Source: Maricaulis sp. (GTDB taxonomy: Bacteria > Pseudomonadota > Alphaproteobacteria > Caulobacterales > Maricaulaceae). From it: a DNA stretch of 54,807 nt. Made by a program: the position numbers and the translations under genes. The notes under the pieces were generated by a model. That model did no database searches, was not told the origin of the DNA, and saw only the letters and a program-made list of their open reading frames with translations. Location: the NCBI RefSeq assembly GCF_030149425.1, contig NZ_JASBRQ010000073.1, forward strand, positions 1 to 54,807, written 5' to 3'. Below, piece by piece: positions 1-8,889 of this stretch; the first letter of the stretch is position 1; the number at the start of each line of letters is the position of its first letter.

Positions 1-19
1 CTGCAAGGAGCCTCCCCTC

Positions 20-1414
<1,395 letters not shown>

Positions 1415-1440
1415 GCGCGCTCAGTATTTGCTTGTCATGG

Positions 1441-1474
1441 AACCCCGGGTCGCTTCGCGCCCGGGGTTTTGTTT
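1441..1474 (+). terminator. Rho-independent terminator after fumC
   Basis: The arms AACCCCGGG and CCCGGGGTT form a perfect 9-bp stem around a 10-base loop, followed by TTGTTT. It starts 27 bases after the fumC stop codon. Confidence 0.85.
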
Positions 1475-1488
1475 GCTAGGGTTTTCCC

Positions 1489-1680
1489 ATGACCTCAAAA
1501 CCCGTCAATCTCCGCCAGTTCCGCAAGCGCAAGCAACGTGAGGACAAGGCGAAACAGGCCGAGGCCAACCGGGTCGCCCATGGGACGCCGAAAACCCTGA
1601 GCGAGCCAGTCCGGCTGGAGCGCGACCGTCTGTTGCGCGAGCTTGAGGCCAAGAAGCGCGACGCGCCGGACACGGATTAA
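1489..1680 (+). CDS. DUF4169 family small basic protein
   Basis: A 63-residue, highly charged protein rich in Lys, Arg and Glu. Its N-terminus, with VNLRQFRKRKQR, matches what I recall of the alphaproteobacterial DUF4169 family. It has no membrane segment and no known catalytic motif, and is probably one long helix. From memory, members usually sit just downstream of fumC and just upstream of a ribbon-helix-helix gene. Here the RHH gene is 1.9 kb away. The function is unknown. Confidence 0.8.
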   Translation: MTSKPVNLRQFRKRKQREDKAKQAEANRVAHGTPKTLSEPVRLERDRLLRELEAKKRDAPDTD

Positions 1681-1743
1681 ACCCGCATAAATTGCGCACG
1701 AGATTTAACTCCCCTAAGGTGAGACATCATCCGGGGGGACAAG

Positions 1744-3192
1744 ATGGCATTCGGGATCGCGCTCGAGGTCTCTATAGGCCTGATTTTCGTATATCTTCTG
1801 CTCAGCCTGTTTGCGACCGCACTGGTCGAGTTGATCGCCAACGGCCTGGCCCGGCTTCGACAGCGGACCTTGATGCAAGGGCTCTATATTCTGCTTGAGA
1901 GCCGCAAGCATGAAACCCACCCGAGAACGGGCGGGTCGCTGACCGACCGGGTCGGACGGGCGCTCGGCCTGCATCAGGGTGTGCCCTGGATCCAGCCCAA
2001 AACACCCCGAGGTCGCGACACTACCGATCAGGCTCTGGAGAATTTTTCAGCCTTCCTCGAGACCCCCAGCATCCGCACCGCCTTTTTGTCGGGCAACGCC
2101 CTCGACCCGGACCCGCAGAGCGCGCTGAAACACGGTATGGGGCCGTCTTCGATTGCACCGCGTCAATTCGCCCAAGGCCTGCTGGAATGGGCCCAGGACA
2201 AGCAGCGCCAAGCCCAGTCAGAAGAGGCCGGCGCAACGTCCGGCGAGACCGCAGCCGATGGCGATGACGCGATATCGGAGGCCCTGACCTCCGGTGCCAA
2301 GCTCAGCGATACGCGCCGCTCCGAAGCGCATGTCCTGACCACGGACAGCCTGCTGGACAGCCTCAACTACCTGCCCGACACCCCCTTCACAGCCTCGATC
2401 CAGACCGCCGTGATGACCGCGGACAACAAGGTCGAGGACATGATCGGCCAGATTGAGGCTGTGTATCAGCGCGCCGTCGACCGCATGAGCGGAACGTTCA
2501 AGCGCAAGGTCCATATCTGGACACTGTGGATCGCCATTTCGCTGGCCGTCCTGTCCAATGCCGACACCATCACCATCGCCGAGCGGCTCTGGACCGACCG
2601 GACCTTGCGCGAGGCGATTATCGATGTCGCCGGGACCTATGCCGACAGCTGTGTACTACAGGGTGAGAATGCGGATGCGCGGGTGGACTGTTCGGCACTG
2701 GATGGGCACGCCGCGCGCACCGAAAACGCACCGCTAGAAGACCCCGGCACGCCCGAATCGGAACCCGCAGCACACAGAATCAGCACCGAAACCGCGCCCA
2801 ACAACCCGCAAACCGGGGCCCAGCCCGGCATCGAGACAGCTGACGGCGTCAGCCTGGAAGACGCCCGCGAGCGCCTGCAGCGGCTCAGCGAGGCCATGTC
2901 CCTCATGCCGCTGACCGGCATTACCGGCATGGACGAGGACGTCAAGCGCACCGCCACCCGCCTTGGCGGCCGGCCAGGCGAGAACTGGGATCATCGCGAC
3001 ATCGGGCCGGTGATCGGCGGTATCGCGTTCAAGATGCTCGGACTTTTCCTGACCGCCATCGCCCTGTCGCTGGGCGCGCCCTTCTGGTTTGACCTGCTCA
3101 AGCGGATCATGAGCATCCGGGCCATGGGCCGCCGCGACAGTCCGGAACCCGATGCCAGCCGATCCAGCACCGCTGCCCCGCAGTCCAGCTAG
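1744..3192 (+). CDS. Three-pass membrane protein of unknown function
   Basis: A 482-residue protein with an N-terminal membrane segment (about residues 4-32), a second at about 258-275 that runs into NADTITIAERLW, and a third at about 423-447 ending in GAPFWFDLLKR. Between the first two lies a roughly 220-residue, mostly polar helical region. Between the last two lies an acidic, Pro/Ala-rich linker containing two cysteines. The RMSGTFKRK stretch before the second segment and the GAPFWFDLL stretch at the third resemble a scattered family of uncharacterised bacterial membrane proteins (from memory, no search run). A GGGGGGAC ribosome site precedes the ATG. The gene splits the usual DUF4169/RHH pair, which suggests a later arrival. 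Confidence 0.75.
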   Translation: MAFGIALEVSIGLIFVYLLLSLFATALVELIANGLARLRQRTLMQGLYILLESRKHETHPRTGGSLTDRVGRALGLHQGVPWIQPKTPRGRDTTDQALENFSAFLETPSIRTAFLSGNALDPDPQSALKHGMGPSSIAPRQFAQGLLEWAQDKQRQAQSEEAGATSGETAADGDDAISEALTSGAKLSDTRRSEAHVLTTDSLLDSLNYLPDTPFTASIQTAVMTADNKVEDMIGQIEAVYQRAVDRMSGTFKRKVHIWTLWIAISLAVLSNADTITIAERLWTDRTLREAIIDVAGTYADSCVLQGENADARVDCSALDGHAARTENAPLEDPGTPESEPAAHRISTETAPNNPQTGAQPGIETADGVSLEDARERLQRLSEAMSLMPLTGITGMDEDVKRTATRLGGRPGENWDHRDIGPVIGGIAFKMLGLFLTAIALSLGAPFWFDLLKRIMSIRAMGRRDSPEPDASRSSTAAPQSS

Positions 3193-3578
3193 AATGGCGA
3201 GTTGAGGATCGGGTTTTGCCCGTGCTTGCGCTTGTAAGCGCCCAGCAGCCGCTCCGCCTCAGCCGTTTCCGACACGGTCTCAAAGAACATCAACGCTTCC
3301 GGCGTCGCCGGCTGATAGCTGTCGGCTGGCTCAAGGGCGCGCTCAAAGGCGGCCCGAAGCGAGCGTGCCGGCGCAATTTTCAGCACCGATGACAGATCAC
3401 TCTCATCGCCCAGCAACATGTAGACGCCCGGCGTGTCTGGTACGCGGGCTTTGAGCAGGCTGGAAAGCGGTATCGGTTTGTGCCAACGGCGCATGATGAA
3501 AACGGTCTGGACAGGAAAGCTACGCCTCAGGCCTAGCGCGTTCAGGGTAAGCAAGGCCTTAAAGCGACGCCCATGCAT
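3189..3578 (-). CDS. Possible degenerate GIY-YIG-like protein
   Basis: Up to 129 residues, with a tail overlapping the end of the convergent membrane-protein gene by 4 bases. The order PGVYMLLGD, then KIAPARSLRAAFERAL, then EAERLLGAYKRKHGQNPILN recalls the GIY-YIG nuclease fold: a Gly-Val-Tyr strand, an Arg-containing helix, and a Glu helix followed by a Pro-Asn end. The second catalytic Tyr-X-Gly element is not recognisable, so nuclease activity is doubtful. No clear ribosome site supports the first start. An internal ATG at 3494 would give 101 residues and removes the low-complexity leader. The fold assignment is inference only. Confidence 0.5.
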   Translation of the reverse strand: MHGRRFKALLTLNALGLRRSFPVQTVFIMRRWHKPIPLSSLLKARVPDTPGVYMLLGDESDLSSVLKIAPARSLRAAFERALEPADSYQPATPEALMFFETVSETAEAERLLGAYKRKHGQNPILNSPF

Positions 3579-3613
3579 TGCCAGCCCGGTGCGGATCGGT
3601 CACATCTTCGGCC

Positions 3614-3829
3614 ATGCCCCTGATCAAACGCTCTCTCTCCCTGTCCGGTCACCGCACCAGCCTGTCTCTGGAGCCCGAATTCTGGACCGTACTGGATCAG
3701 GCCGCAGCACTCGAACATCGCTCCCTGGCCGCGCTGATCAATGCGATCGACGCGGAACGCGGCGAAGACCCGCTGGCCTCATCGGTCCGGGTCTGGGTCT
3801 TGCGCCGGCTGATGCGTGAAGACCGCTAG
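3614..3829 (+). CDS. Ribbon-helix-helix domain protein
   Basis: A 71-residue protein starting MPLIKRSLSL. The pattern GHRTSLSLEPEFW followed by LDQAAALEHRSLAALINAID fits the RHH_4-type ribbon-helix-helix fold: a DNA-reading beta strand followed by two helices. The ATG at 3614 is preferred because it begins at the family-like part; an in-frame start at 3578 would add residues with no family look. Such proteins commonly accompany the DUF4169 gene and are presumed DNA-binding, with an unknown target. Confidence 0.75.
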   Translation: MPLIKRSLSLSGHRTSLSLEPEFWTVLDQAAALEHRSLAALINAIDAERGEDPLASSVRVWVLRRLMREDR

Positions 3830-3841
3830 CTCAAACCCCGG

Positions 3842-3864
3842 GGATGCGTTGGCACCACGCATCC
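3842..3864. terminator. Hairpin between convergent genes
   Basis: GGATGCGT and ACGCATCC form a perfect 8-bp stem around a 7-base loop, between the RHH gene (stop at 3829) and the SRPBCC gene (stop at 3878). There is no T-run on either side, so efficient intrinsic termination is uncertain. Confidence 0.45.
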
Positions 3865-3877
3865 GCTCCCATGGACC

Positions 3878-4351
3878 TCAGGCCGCTATAGCGCGAGTAA
3901 AGGGTGCCAATACAAGGTCCCAGCCGCCGTCATAGCGCAGGCGCATCTCCGCCCCATTGGCCCAGTTTTCCCAGCCGCGATGGACCAGGACGACGCGGGT
4001 GGTGACATCGCTCAACGCCTCGAAGCGCACCTCGACTTCCGTCGCCTCATCGGCCGGGCGCTGCAAATGCCAGGAAAACACGACCCGCTTGCCGGGTTCG
4101 TAAACCCTGACCCGGCCCCAATCGCATTCGCGGCCATCCGCGCCACGTTCATAAAGCCGCCCGCCGGGCTTGAGCTCGAAAACGATCCGGTCGGGCCGTG
4201 TTTCGCCGCGATCAGCGGCCATGGAGTGGGTTTCGGCCGGCCACCAGGAATCGATCCGGTCAGTAAAGAAGGCGAAAGCGGTGGCCGCATCGGTATCGAC
4301 CTCGATCGTTTTCACCAGGGGTTCAATCGCTGTTCTGGTCGCGCTCATCAT
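3878..4351 (-). CDS. SRPBCC / AHSA1-like domain protein
   Basis: A protein of about 157 residues starting MMSATRTAIEP. It has the usual AHSA1/START-like elements: an N-terminal strand, AFAFFTDRIDSWWPAE, ELKPGGRLYER, WGRVRVYEPGKRVVFSWH and a C-terminal helix with a GWDLVL-type end. The start is set by an AGGAGG ribosome site (4361-4366, reverse strand), nine bases before the ATG and inside the upstream ArsR gene. The two genes overlap by 26-29 bases and are probably translationally coupled. Such pairs are common, with the SRPBCC protein thought to bind a hydrophobic ligand. The ligand is unknown. Confidence 0.85.
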   Translation of the reverse strand: MMSATRTAIEPLVKTIEVDTDAATAFAFFTDRIDSWWPAETHSMAADRGETRPDRIVFELKPGGRLYERGADGRECDWGRVRVYEPGKRVVFSWHLQRPADEATEVEVRFEALSDVTTRVVLVHRGWENWANGAEMRLRYDGGWDLVLAPFTRAIAA

Positions 4352-4643
4352 GTTCCAGTGCCTCCTTGTAGGCGTCCAGGACATCGCCCCAGAAGCTGTC
4401 GAGATAGGATCGCAATGCCTCAAGCCCGCCATGCTCGATCCGATAGATCCGGCTGCGCCCGCGTTTTTCGTCAGCGACCAGTCCGGCTTCGCGCAGTGCT
4501 TTGAGATGCTGCGACACGGCCGGCCGGCTGACCGCCAGCCCTTGGGCCAGATGTCCGGCGGATTTAGGCCCCGAACGCAATCGCTCGAAAACAGTACGCC
4601 GGGTCGGATCGGCCAGCGCGGAAAGGGCTTTTTCATGCGTCAT
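4323..4643 (-). CDS. ArsR-family transcriptional regulator
   Basis: A 106-residue winged-helix repressor. ALADPTRRTVFERL is the typical first helix, and LAVSRPAVSQHLKALREAGL is the helix-turn-helix. EKRGRSRIYRI forms the wing. No metal-binding cysteine pair is visible in the usual ELCVCDL position, so it is probably not an arsenic or zinc sensor. It is first in a two-gene unit with the SRPBCC protein, and a palindrome sits immediately upstream. Confidence 0.92.
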   Translation of the reverse strand: MTHEKALSALADPTRRTVFERLRSGPKSAGHLAQGLAVSRPAVSQHLKALREAGLVADEKRGRSRIYRIEHGGLEALRSYLDSFWGDVLDAYKEALEHDERDQNSD

Positions 4644-4976
4644 GACTTTATGTAAGCATAGACTTACGTTTTAAACAAGACGCGCCCGGTCACATCCGGT
4701 TCATCTTGCAACTCCGGCGCGATCAAGACGGCGCCCGGAAGCCGGTAAGTGATCATTCGCTAGCGCCTTGATCGCCCCGCACAAATCGCTGGAAGTGAAT
4801 CTTAATCACTGAAAAGACGCGCTTTTTGCGTGTAACTCTCATGCAACTCACGTGCAACCCCCGAGGCGCTCCGGCGTGCGCCGCTGCAACTGATCGCATC
4901 CGGCACGGCCTCGCATAAGAGGGGCATCAATGCCGTTCGCGAAGAGGGACTGTCGCGGCGTCACGGGAGATGAAAG
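4644..4976. other. Intergenic region, divergent promoters
   Basis: These 333 bases separate the leftward ArsR unit from the rightward secreted-protein gene. Apart from the palindrome next to ArsR, one GAATC site (near 4797) and a GGAG ribosome site seven bases before the 4977 start, I see no further gene, repeat or structured RNA. Confidence 0.5.
4652..4667. promoter_or_regulatory. Candidate ArsR operator
   Basis: An inverted repeat, GTAAG-N6-CTTAC, lies 8 bases before the ArsR start codon in an AT-rich patch. Its position suits autorepression. The assignment is inferred from position and symmetry only. Confidence 0.45.
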
Positions 4977-5819
4977 ATGAAATACCTGACGACTATTCTA
5001 CTGGCCGGAGCGGCCATGACGGCCCTGTGTCAGCCGGCCCTGGCCCAGGAGTCCGACTATGCGAACGGGATAGACCGCATTGAATTGCAGTCCAATATCC
5101 CGCCCCTGATGATCACAATCCGCAATATGGCGGCCTCCACGGATCCGGCTGATCGCGATCTTCAGGTGATCTCGGACAATCCGCAGTTCACCGTTTCAGG
5201 GCGCATGTTCTGCGAGGTCTTTGGCCCGGGCGATTACGGTCGCGCGGAAGAGATGCAGGCCAGTTTTGGCGGCACTGTCTTCCTGCACTCGACCGGTGCC
5301 GGCACACCGGTGCAGACCACATTCACCTATTGGGGCGAAAGCCAGGACTATTCCGGCCAGTACCCGGCCGCCGATTTCGAGCTCGTATTGGAAATGGATG
5401 TGCCCCGGCAAGCCAGCAATCTTGTGAGCTTCACCTGGAATCCGGTCGATTATGTCGAATACCGCATGGAGCAATTCATCGCCAACAATGCCGGGACAGC
5501 GGCGGACTTTTTGCGCCAGGACGATGTCTTCAACCACCAGATCCGGCTCAACCTGGTCGGTCATTGTCTCTACAACAGCGGTTCAGGTGACAAGGTGCGC
5601 GGCGGCTATGAGCGGATCGCGGTCCCGGTAAACATCTTCTACCAGGGCGATCCGGATATCCGCGATGTCCTTACCCTGGTCGATGCCGGCGGTGGCATGA
5701 TCGCCCAGCCCGTTCCTGATCGCGCCCGCCGCGCCACCGCGACCCGCGGCGGCCAGGGACAGCCCCCTGCCACCAATACAAGACCTGCTCGGGCGCCAAC
5801 GCGCTCCGGCCCGCAATAG
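4977..5819 (+). CDS. Secreted protein of unknown function
   Basis: A 280-residue protein with a clear signal peptide: MKYLTTILLAG, a hydrophobic core, and an ALAQ cleavage site near residue 24. The mature part looks beta-rich and has a few cysteines, including RMFCEVFG and GHCLYNSG, which could form a disulfide. The last 50 residues are a low-complexity Arg/Pro/Thr/Gly tail. The start is supported by a GGGAG ribosome site. I recognise no family. It is followed by a strong terminator and is probably monocistronic. Confidence 0.75.
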   Translation: MKYLTTILLAGAAMTALCQPALAQESDYANGIDRIELQSNIPPLMITIRNMAASTDPADRDLQVISDNPQFTVSGRMFCEVFGPGDYGRAEEMQASFGGTVFLHSTGAGTPVQTTFTYWGESQDYSGQYPAADFELVLEMDVPRQASNLVSFTWNPVDYVEYRMEQFIANNAGTAADFLRQDDVFNHQIRLNLVGHCLYNSGSGDKVRGGYERIAVPVNIFYQGDPDIRDVLTLVDAGGGMIAQPVPDRARRATATRGGQGQPPATNTRPARAPTRSGPQ

Positions 5820-5844
5820 GCTGACGCTTGCGTCGGTCTGCTCT

Positions 5845-5880
5845 GGAACCCGCCGCCCCTCACCGGCGGGTTCCGTATTT
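5845..5880 (+). terminator. Intrinsic terminator after the secreted protein gene
   Basis: GGAACCCGCCG and CGGCGGGTTCC form a perfect 11-bp stem with an 8-base loop, followed by GTATTT. It lies 25 bases after the stop at 5819. Confidence 0.75.
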
Positions 5881-5932
5881 GTGAGCGGGCTTGCGCTTGA
5901 CGCTCGCACGCCCCTCGCGCCTATTGGCTCAC

Positions 5933-7567
5933 GTGAACGATTCCGGGGCAAATCGTGGACTTCTATCCAACCTGACGGCCGCTTTCAGCGACGGGCGCGG
6001 CGGAGCGCTGTGGCTGATGGGGATCGCGGTCGGCCTCGTTGCCGGGTATGCCACCCTCGGACTGCGCCTCGCCATCAGCGCCATTGAAGTCCTCGCTTTC
6101 GGAGTGACAGAAGAAAGCCTGGCCAGCGCTGCCGCGGATCTTCCGGCGGGGCGGCTGATGCTGATTCCCATCGCGGCCGGTTGCGTTATCGCTGCCCTGC
6201 TCTGGCTCGGCGGCCGCATGGGCTGGCTCAATGGTGGCCGCGCCTCAGGCGTCCCCGATGTTATCGAAGCGCGCGCCGTCAAGAATGGTCGCATCGAGCT
6301 GAAGACCGGGCTGTTCTCGGCGCTACTCGCTACTATTTCCCTGGGCGGCGGCGGCAGTGCCGGGCGCGAGGGACCAGCCGTGCATCTCGGCGGTACACTC
6401 GCCTCCCAGATCTCCCGCCTGATCGGCCTGAACCCGCGCGGCAGCCGCATCCTGCTCGCCTGCGGTGCCGCGGCAGCCGTCTCAGCCAGTTTCAACGCAC
6501 CGGTCGCCGGCGCCCTCTTCGCCTTCGAAGTCATCCTCGGTCACTATGCGTTGCGCTCGATCGCGCCGGTGGCTGTCGCCAGCGTTATCGGCGCTCTGAT
6601 CGTCCGTTTTCACCTCGGTGATGATGCCGCCTTTGCCATCACCCAAGTCTACCAGAGCCACCTGTTTGATTATCCGGCCGCCGCCCTGCTGGGCATCGCC
6701 GCTGCCGGACTCGCCATTCTTTTTGATCGCGGCATTCTGCATGGCGGCAACTGGATTGACGGCCTGGCCAAGCGGCTTCGCCTGCCGCTCTGGGCGCTTC
6801 CTTTACCCGGCGGCCTGCTGATCGGTTGCCTCGCCCTGCTTGCACCGGAGATCCTCGGAGTGGGCTATGAAGCGACCAGCAATGCCCTAGCCGGCGAATA
6901 CCTGTTCAACGAGCTGATTATCCTGATCGTGCTGAAGACCATCGCGACTTTCGTGACCATTGGCTTTCGCTTTGCCGGCGGGGTGTTCTCACCATCGATC
7001 TATCTCGGCGCCATGCTCGGCGCCTCTTTTGGGCTGATCATGGTTTCGCTTTTCGGCGATCAAACCGCCGGTGCCGGCTTCTTCGCCGTGGTCGGTATGG
7101 GCGCTGTTTCTGGCGCAGTCCTTGGCGCCCCGCTTTCGACGACCTTGATCGTGTTTGAACTGACCTCCAGCTATGAGGCGGCCGTGGCGGTGCTGGTCGC
7201 CGTATCGGTCGCGACGGTTCTGACCCAGTCAGCCCTGGGCGGATCGCTGTTCCAGAAACAGGTTATGCGCCGCGGCTATGACATTTCCGGCGGCGCCAGC
7301 CGCCTGGTGCTGCAAATGGTCCGCGTCCGCCAATGCATGATGCCGCTCGACAGCTGGGGCGAGGCGGAAATCGACAGTGGTGTCTGCCTTTATGAAGACG
7401 ATACGCTAGGCCGGGCCATGGGCGTTTTCGACGCCGAACAGCTCGAAGGCGCTGCCGTGAGGAGCCGCACCGGCGATCAGCCGATCATCGGCTGGCTGAC
7501 CAAGGCCGATGCCCAGGCTGCCTATGCCCGGGCACTCGCCGAGATCAGTGAAGAAGAGCACCGGTAG
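5933..7567 (+). CDS. ClC-family chloride transporter or channel
   Basis: About 544 residues with the ClC layout of many membrane helices. The three anion-path motifs are present in variant form: ASGVP (about 104-108, for GSGIP), GREGP (144-148, holding the gating glutamate) and GVFSPS (about 350). In FNAPVAGALFAFEV the position of the E. coli internal proton glutamate appears to be Val, with the preceding Glu kept, so coupling to protons cannot be assumed. The C-terminus has a short degenerate CBS-like region rather than a full CBS pair. No ATG precedes the first helix. The GTG at 5933 is one choice; TTG codons at 5891 or 5924 are alternatives, and none has a good ribosome site. Confidence 0.88.
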   Translation: MNDSGANRGLLSNLTAAFSDGRGGALWLMGIAVGLVAGYATLGLRLAISAIEVLAFGVTEESLASAAADLPAGRLMLIPIAAGCVIAALLWLGGRMGWLNGGRASGVPDVIEARAVKNGRIELKTGLFSALLATISLGGGGSAGREGPAVHLGGTLASQISRLIGLNPRGSRILLACGAAAAVSASFNAPVAGALFAFEVILGHYALRSIAPVAVASVIGALIVRFHLGDDAAFAITQVYQSHLFDYPAAALLGIAAAGLAILFDRGILHGGNWIDGLAKRLRLPLWALPLPGGLLIGCLALLAPEILGVGYEATSNALAGEYLFNELIILIVLKTIATFVTIGFRFAGGVFSPSIYLGAMLGASFGLIMVSLFGDQTAGAGFFAVVGMGAVSGAVLGAPLSTTLIVFELTSSYEAAVAVLVAVSVATVLTQSALGGSLFQKQVMRRGYDISGGASRLVLQMVRVRQCMMPLDSWGEAEIDSGVCLYEDDTLGRAMGVFDAEQLEGAAVRSRTGDQPIIGWLTKADAQAAYARALAEISEEEHR

Positions 7568-7630
7568 CCTGAAAACACCGGATATCAGTGCCAATAAGGC
7601 TTCGGAAAGATTGTTCGGCTAGCTTAGCTG

Positions 7631-8161
7631 ATGATGGCTATGGTGGGTCGGATAGACGGGCAAGAAAGCCCCATACTGGGAGACGGTGTGCTCGCGGCAG
7701 ATGCGCTGCGTGCGGCTAACATCAATCCCGACACCGGGCTGGCTACCGATTATCTCAACCACTTCAATGAAGTCGTTATGCTGATGGAGATGCTCCCGGA
7801 CATGCGCGATTGCGCAGAAGATGTCCTGGAGTGGAAGCCGTCGAGCTATTGCGAGCACTTCGATCATTCCGCTTTCAAGGACAAGGATCTGGCCATCCTG
7901 GCCTATGGCGCTGCACCGCGCGCTGTGCGGGTTCATCTCGAGACCCTGATCCTGCAGATCGACGGTGAGGTTGAACGGGCGCAGAGCTTCCTGCGTCAGA
8001 GCCAGGCACCGGAAATCTGTGCCGAGATCGCGCGCCTGGCCAGCGAGGACATCAAACCGCTGATCGCAGCGGCCTCATCGGCTATCAATGGCAAGTCCGA
8101 ACCGGTCGAGGACCAGCCGGATGAGGCGCTCCAGGCCGATATCGATGCGCTGTTTGGTTGA
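7631..8161 (+). CDS. Helical protein with a FliM-like C-terminal tail
   Basis: A 176-residue, acidic, mostly helical, soluble protein that I do not recognise. It has two cysteines near the middle (RDCAEDVLEW and SSYCEHF) and a long amphipathic helix region (VHLETLILQIDGEVERAQSF). The final residues, QADIDALFG, closely resemble the CheY-binding peptide at the start of FliM (SQxEIDALL type), here at the opposite end of an unrelated protein. It stands alone between the ClC gene and a terminator. The start is uncertain because there is no ribosome site; ATGs at 7631, 7634 and 7640 are all possible. Confidence 0.7.
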   Translation: MMAMVGRIDGQESPILGDGVLAADALRAANINPDTGLATDYLNHFNEVVMLMEMLPDMRDCAEDVLEWKPSSYCEHFDHSAFKDKDLAILAYGAAPRAVRVHLETLILQIDGEVERAQSFLRQSQAPEICAEIARLASEDIKPLIAAASSAINGKSEPVEDQPDEALQADIDALFG

Positions 8162-8184
8162 GTAGCGAGGCAAGCCCCGCCCCG

Positions 8185-8207
8185 AAACCGGACCTCCCCC
8201 GGTTTTG
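8185..8207 (+). terminator. Intrinsic terminator
   Basis: AAACCGG and CCGGTTT form a 7-bp stem with a 7-base loop and end in a T-run, 24 bases after the stop of the upstream gene. Confidence 0.65.
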
Positions 8208-8368
8208 AAAAACGACCAAATCACCTCGGAATCGAACTCTAATTCCCTGTTATAGCTACAGATTTCGCTTCCATTTTCGCGGTTATATTATATAATTCGT
8301 TTTCAATCCCGCGGAACGGGTGCGGGATAGCGCACAGAGTTAATCCGGGATGCCTGGGGAGGCCTCTT

Positions 8369-8722
8369 ATGTCCGCGCGTATGACGTTTGCAGGAGTGAC
8401 TGTCGACACGACCACCGGCGAGATCGAGAAGATCTTGGACGCTATTCGCATTGAGCAGCACCATGGTGGCGACGGTCCTCAGCTCCTCATGCTGATCAAC
8501 GACTTGTGCGTGGCCTACGAAACCCTCTTCGAGTGCCTTGAGACGGCCATCGCCGATCAGGATGGTGTCTCGCCGCTGTTTATCGCGCGCCAGCACCAGG
8601 GTTTCCTGACCGAATTGGCGAATTTCGCCGAAGACAGCCGCTCGCAAAATGGCGAGCTTTCCAACGCATTTTTCCATTTTCTGGAAATGGGTCCCTACCA
8701 GACACCGGCCCTCGCAGCGTAG
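8369..8722 (+). CDS. Hypothetical helical protein
   Basis: 117 residues, predicted mostly helical, with no signal peptide or membrane segment. It has two cysteines (LCVAYETLFECLE). A purine-rich GGGGAGG ribosome site lies just upstream of the ATG. The leader (8210-8310) is strikingly AT-rich for this window, with a TATATTATATAAT stretch that may be a promoter, and it carries a GAATC site. I do not recognise a family. A long perfect hairpin follows the gene. Confidence 0.65.
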   Translation: MSARMTFAGVTVDTTTGEIEKILDAIRIEQHHGGDGPQLLMLINDLCVAYETLFECLETAIADQDGVSPLFIARQHQGFLTELANFAEDSRSQNGELSNAFFHFLEMGPYQTPALAA

Positions 8723-8744
8723 ATCCCATTTCCTCCCCCCGGCC

Positions 8745-8774
8745 GGGCCAGCTCTTTAAGGCAAGAGCTGGCCC
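8745..8774 (+). terminator. Long perfect hairpin after the 8369 gene
   Basis: GGGCCAGCTCTT pairs perfectly with AAGAGCTGGCCC (12 bp) around a 6-base loop. There is no T-run on either side, so it may stabilise the 3' end or terminate with help rather than act as a classic intrinsic terminator. Confidence 0.55.
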
Positions 8775-8889
8775 GTGCGGCCGCCCCCTGAACAAACACC
8801 GAACAAATACACCTGGGCTCTTGGGATTAGCCCATATCCGGGTCAGACTGCTCAGCTGATACGAATCGCAAGCTGTACGGCGCCGACCC

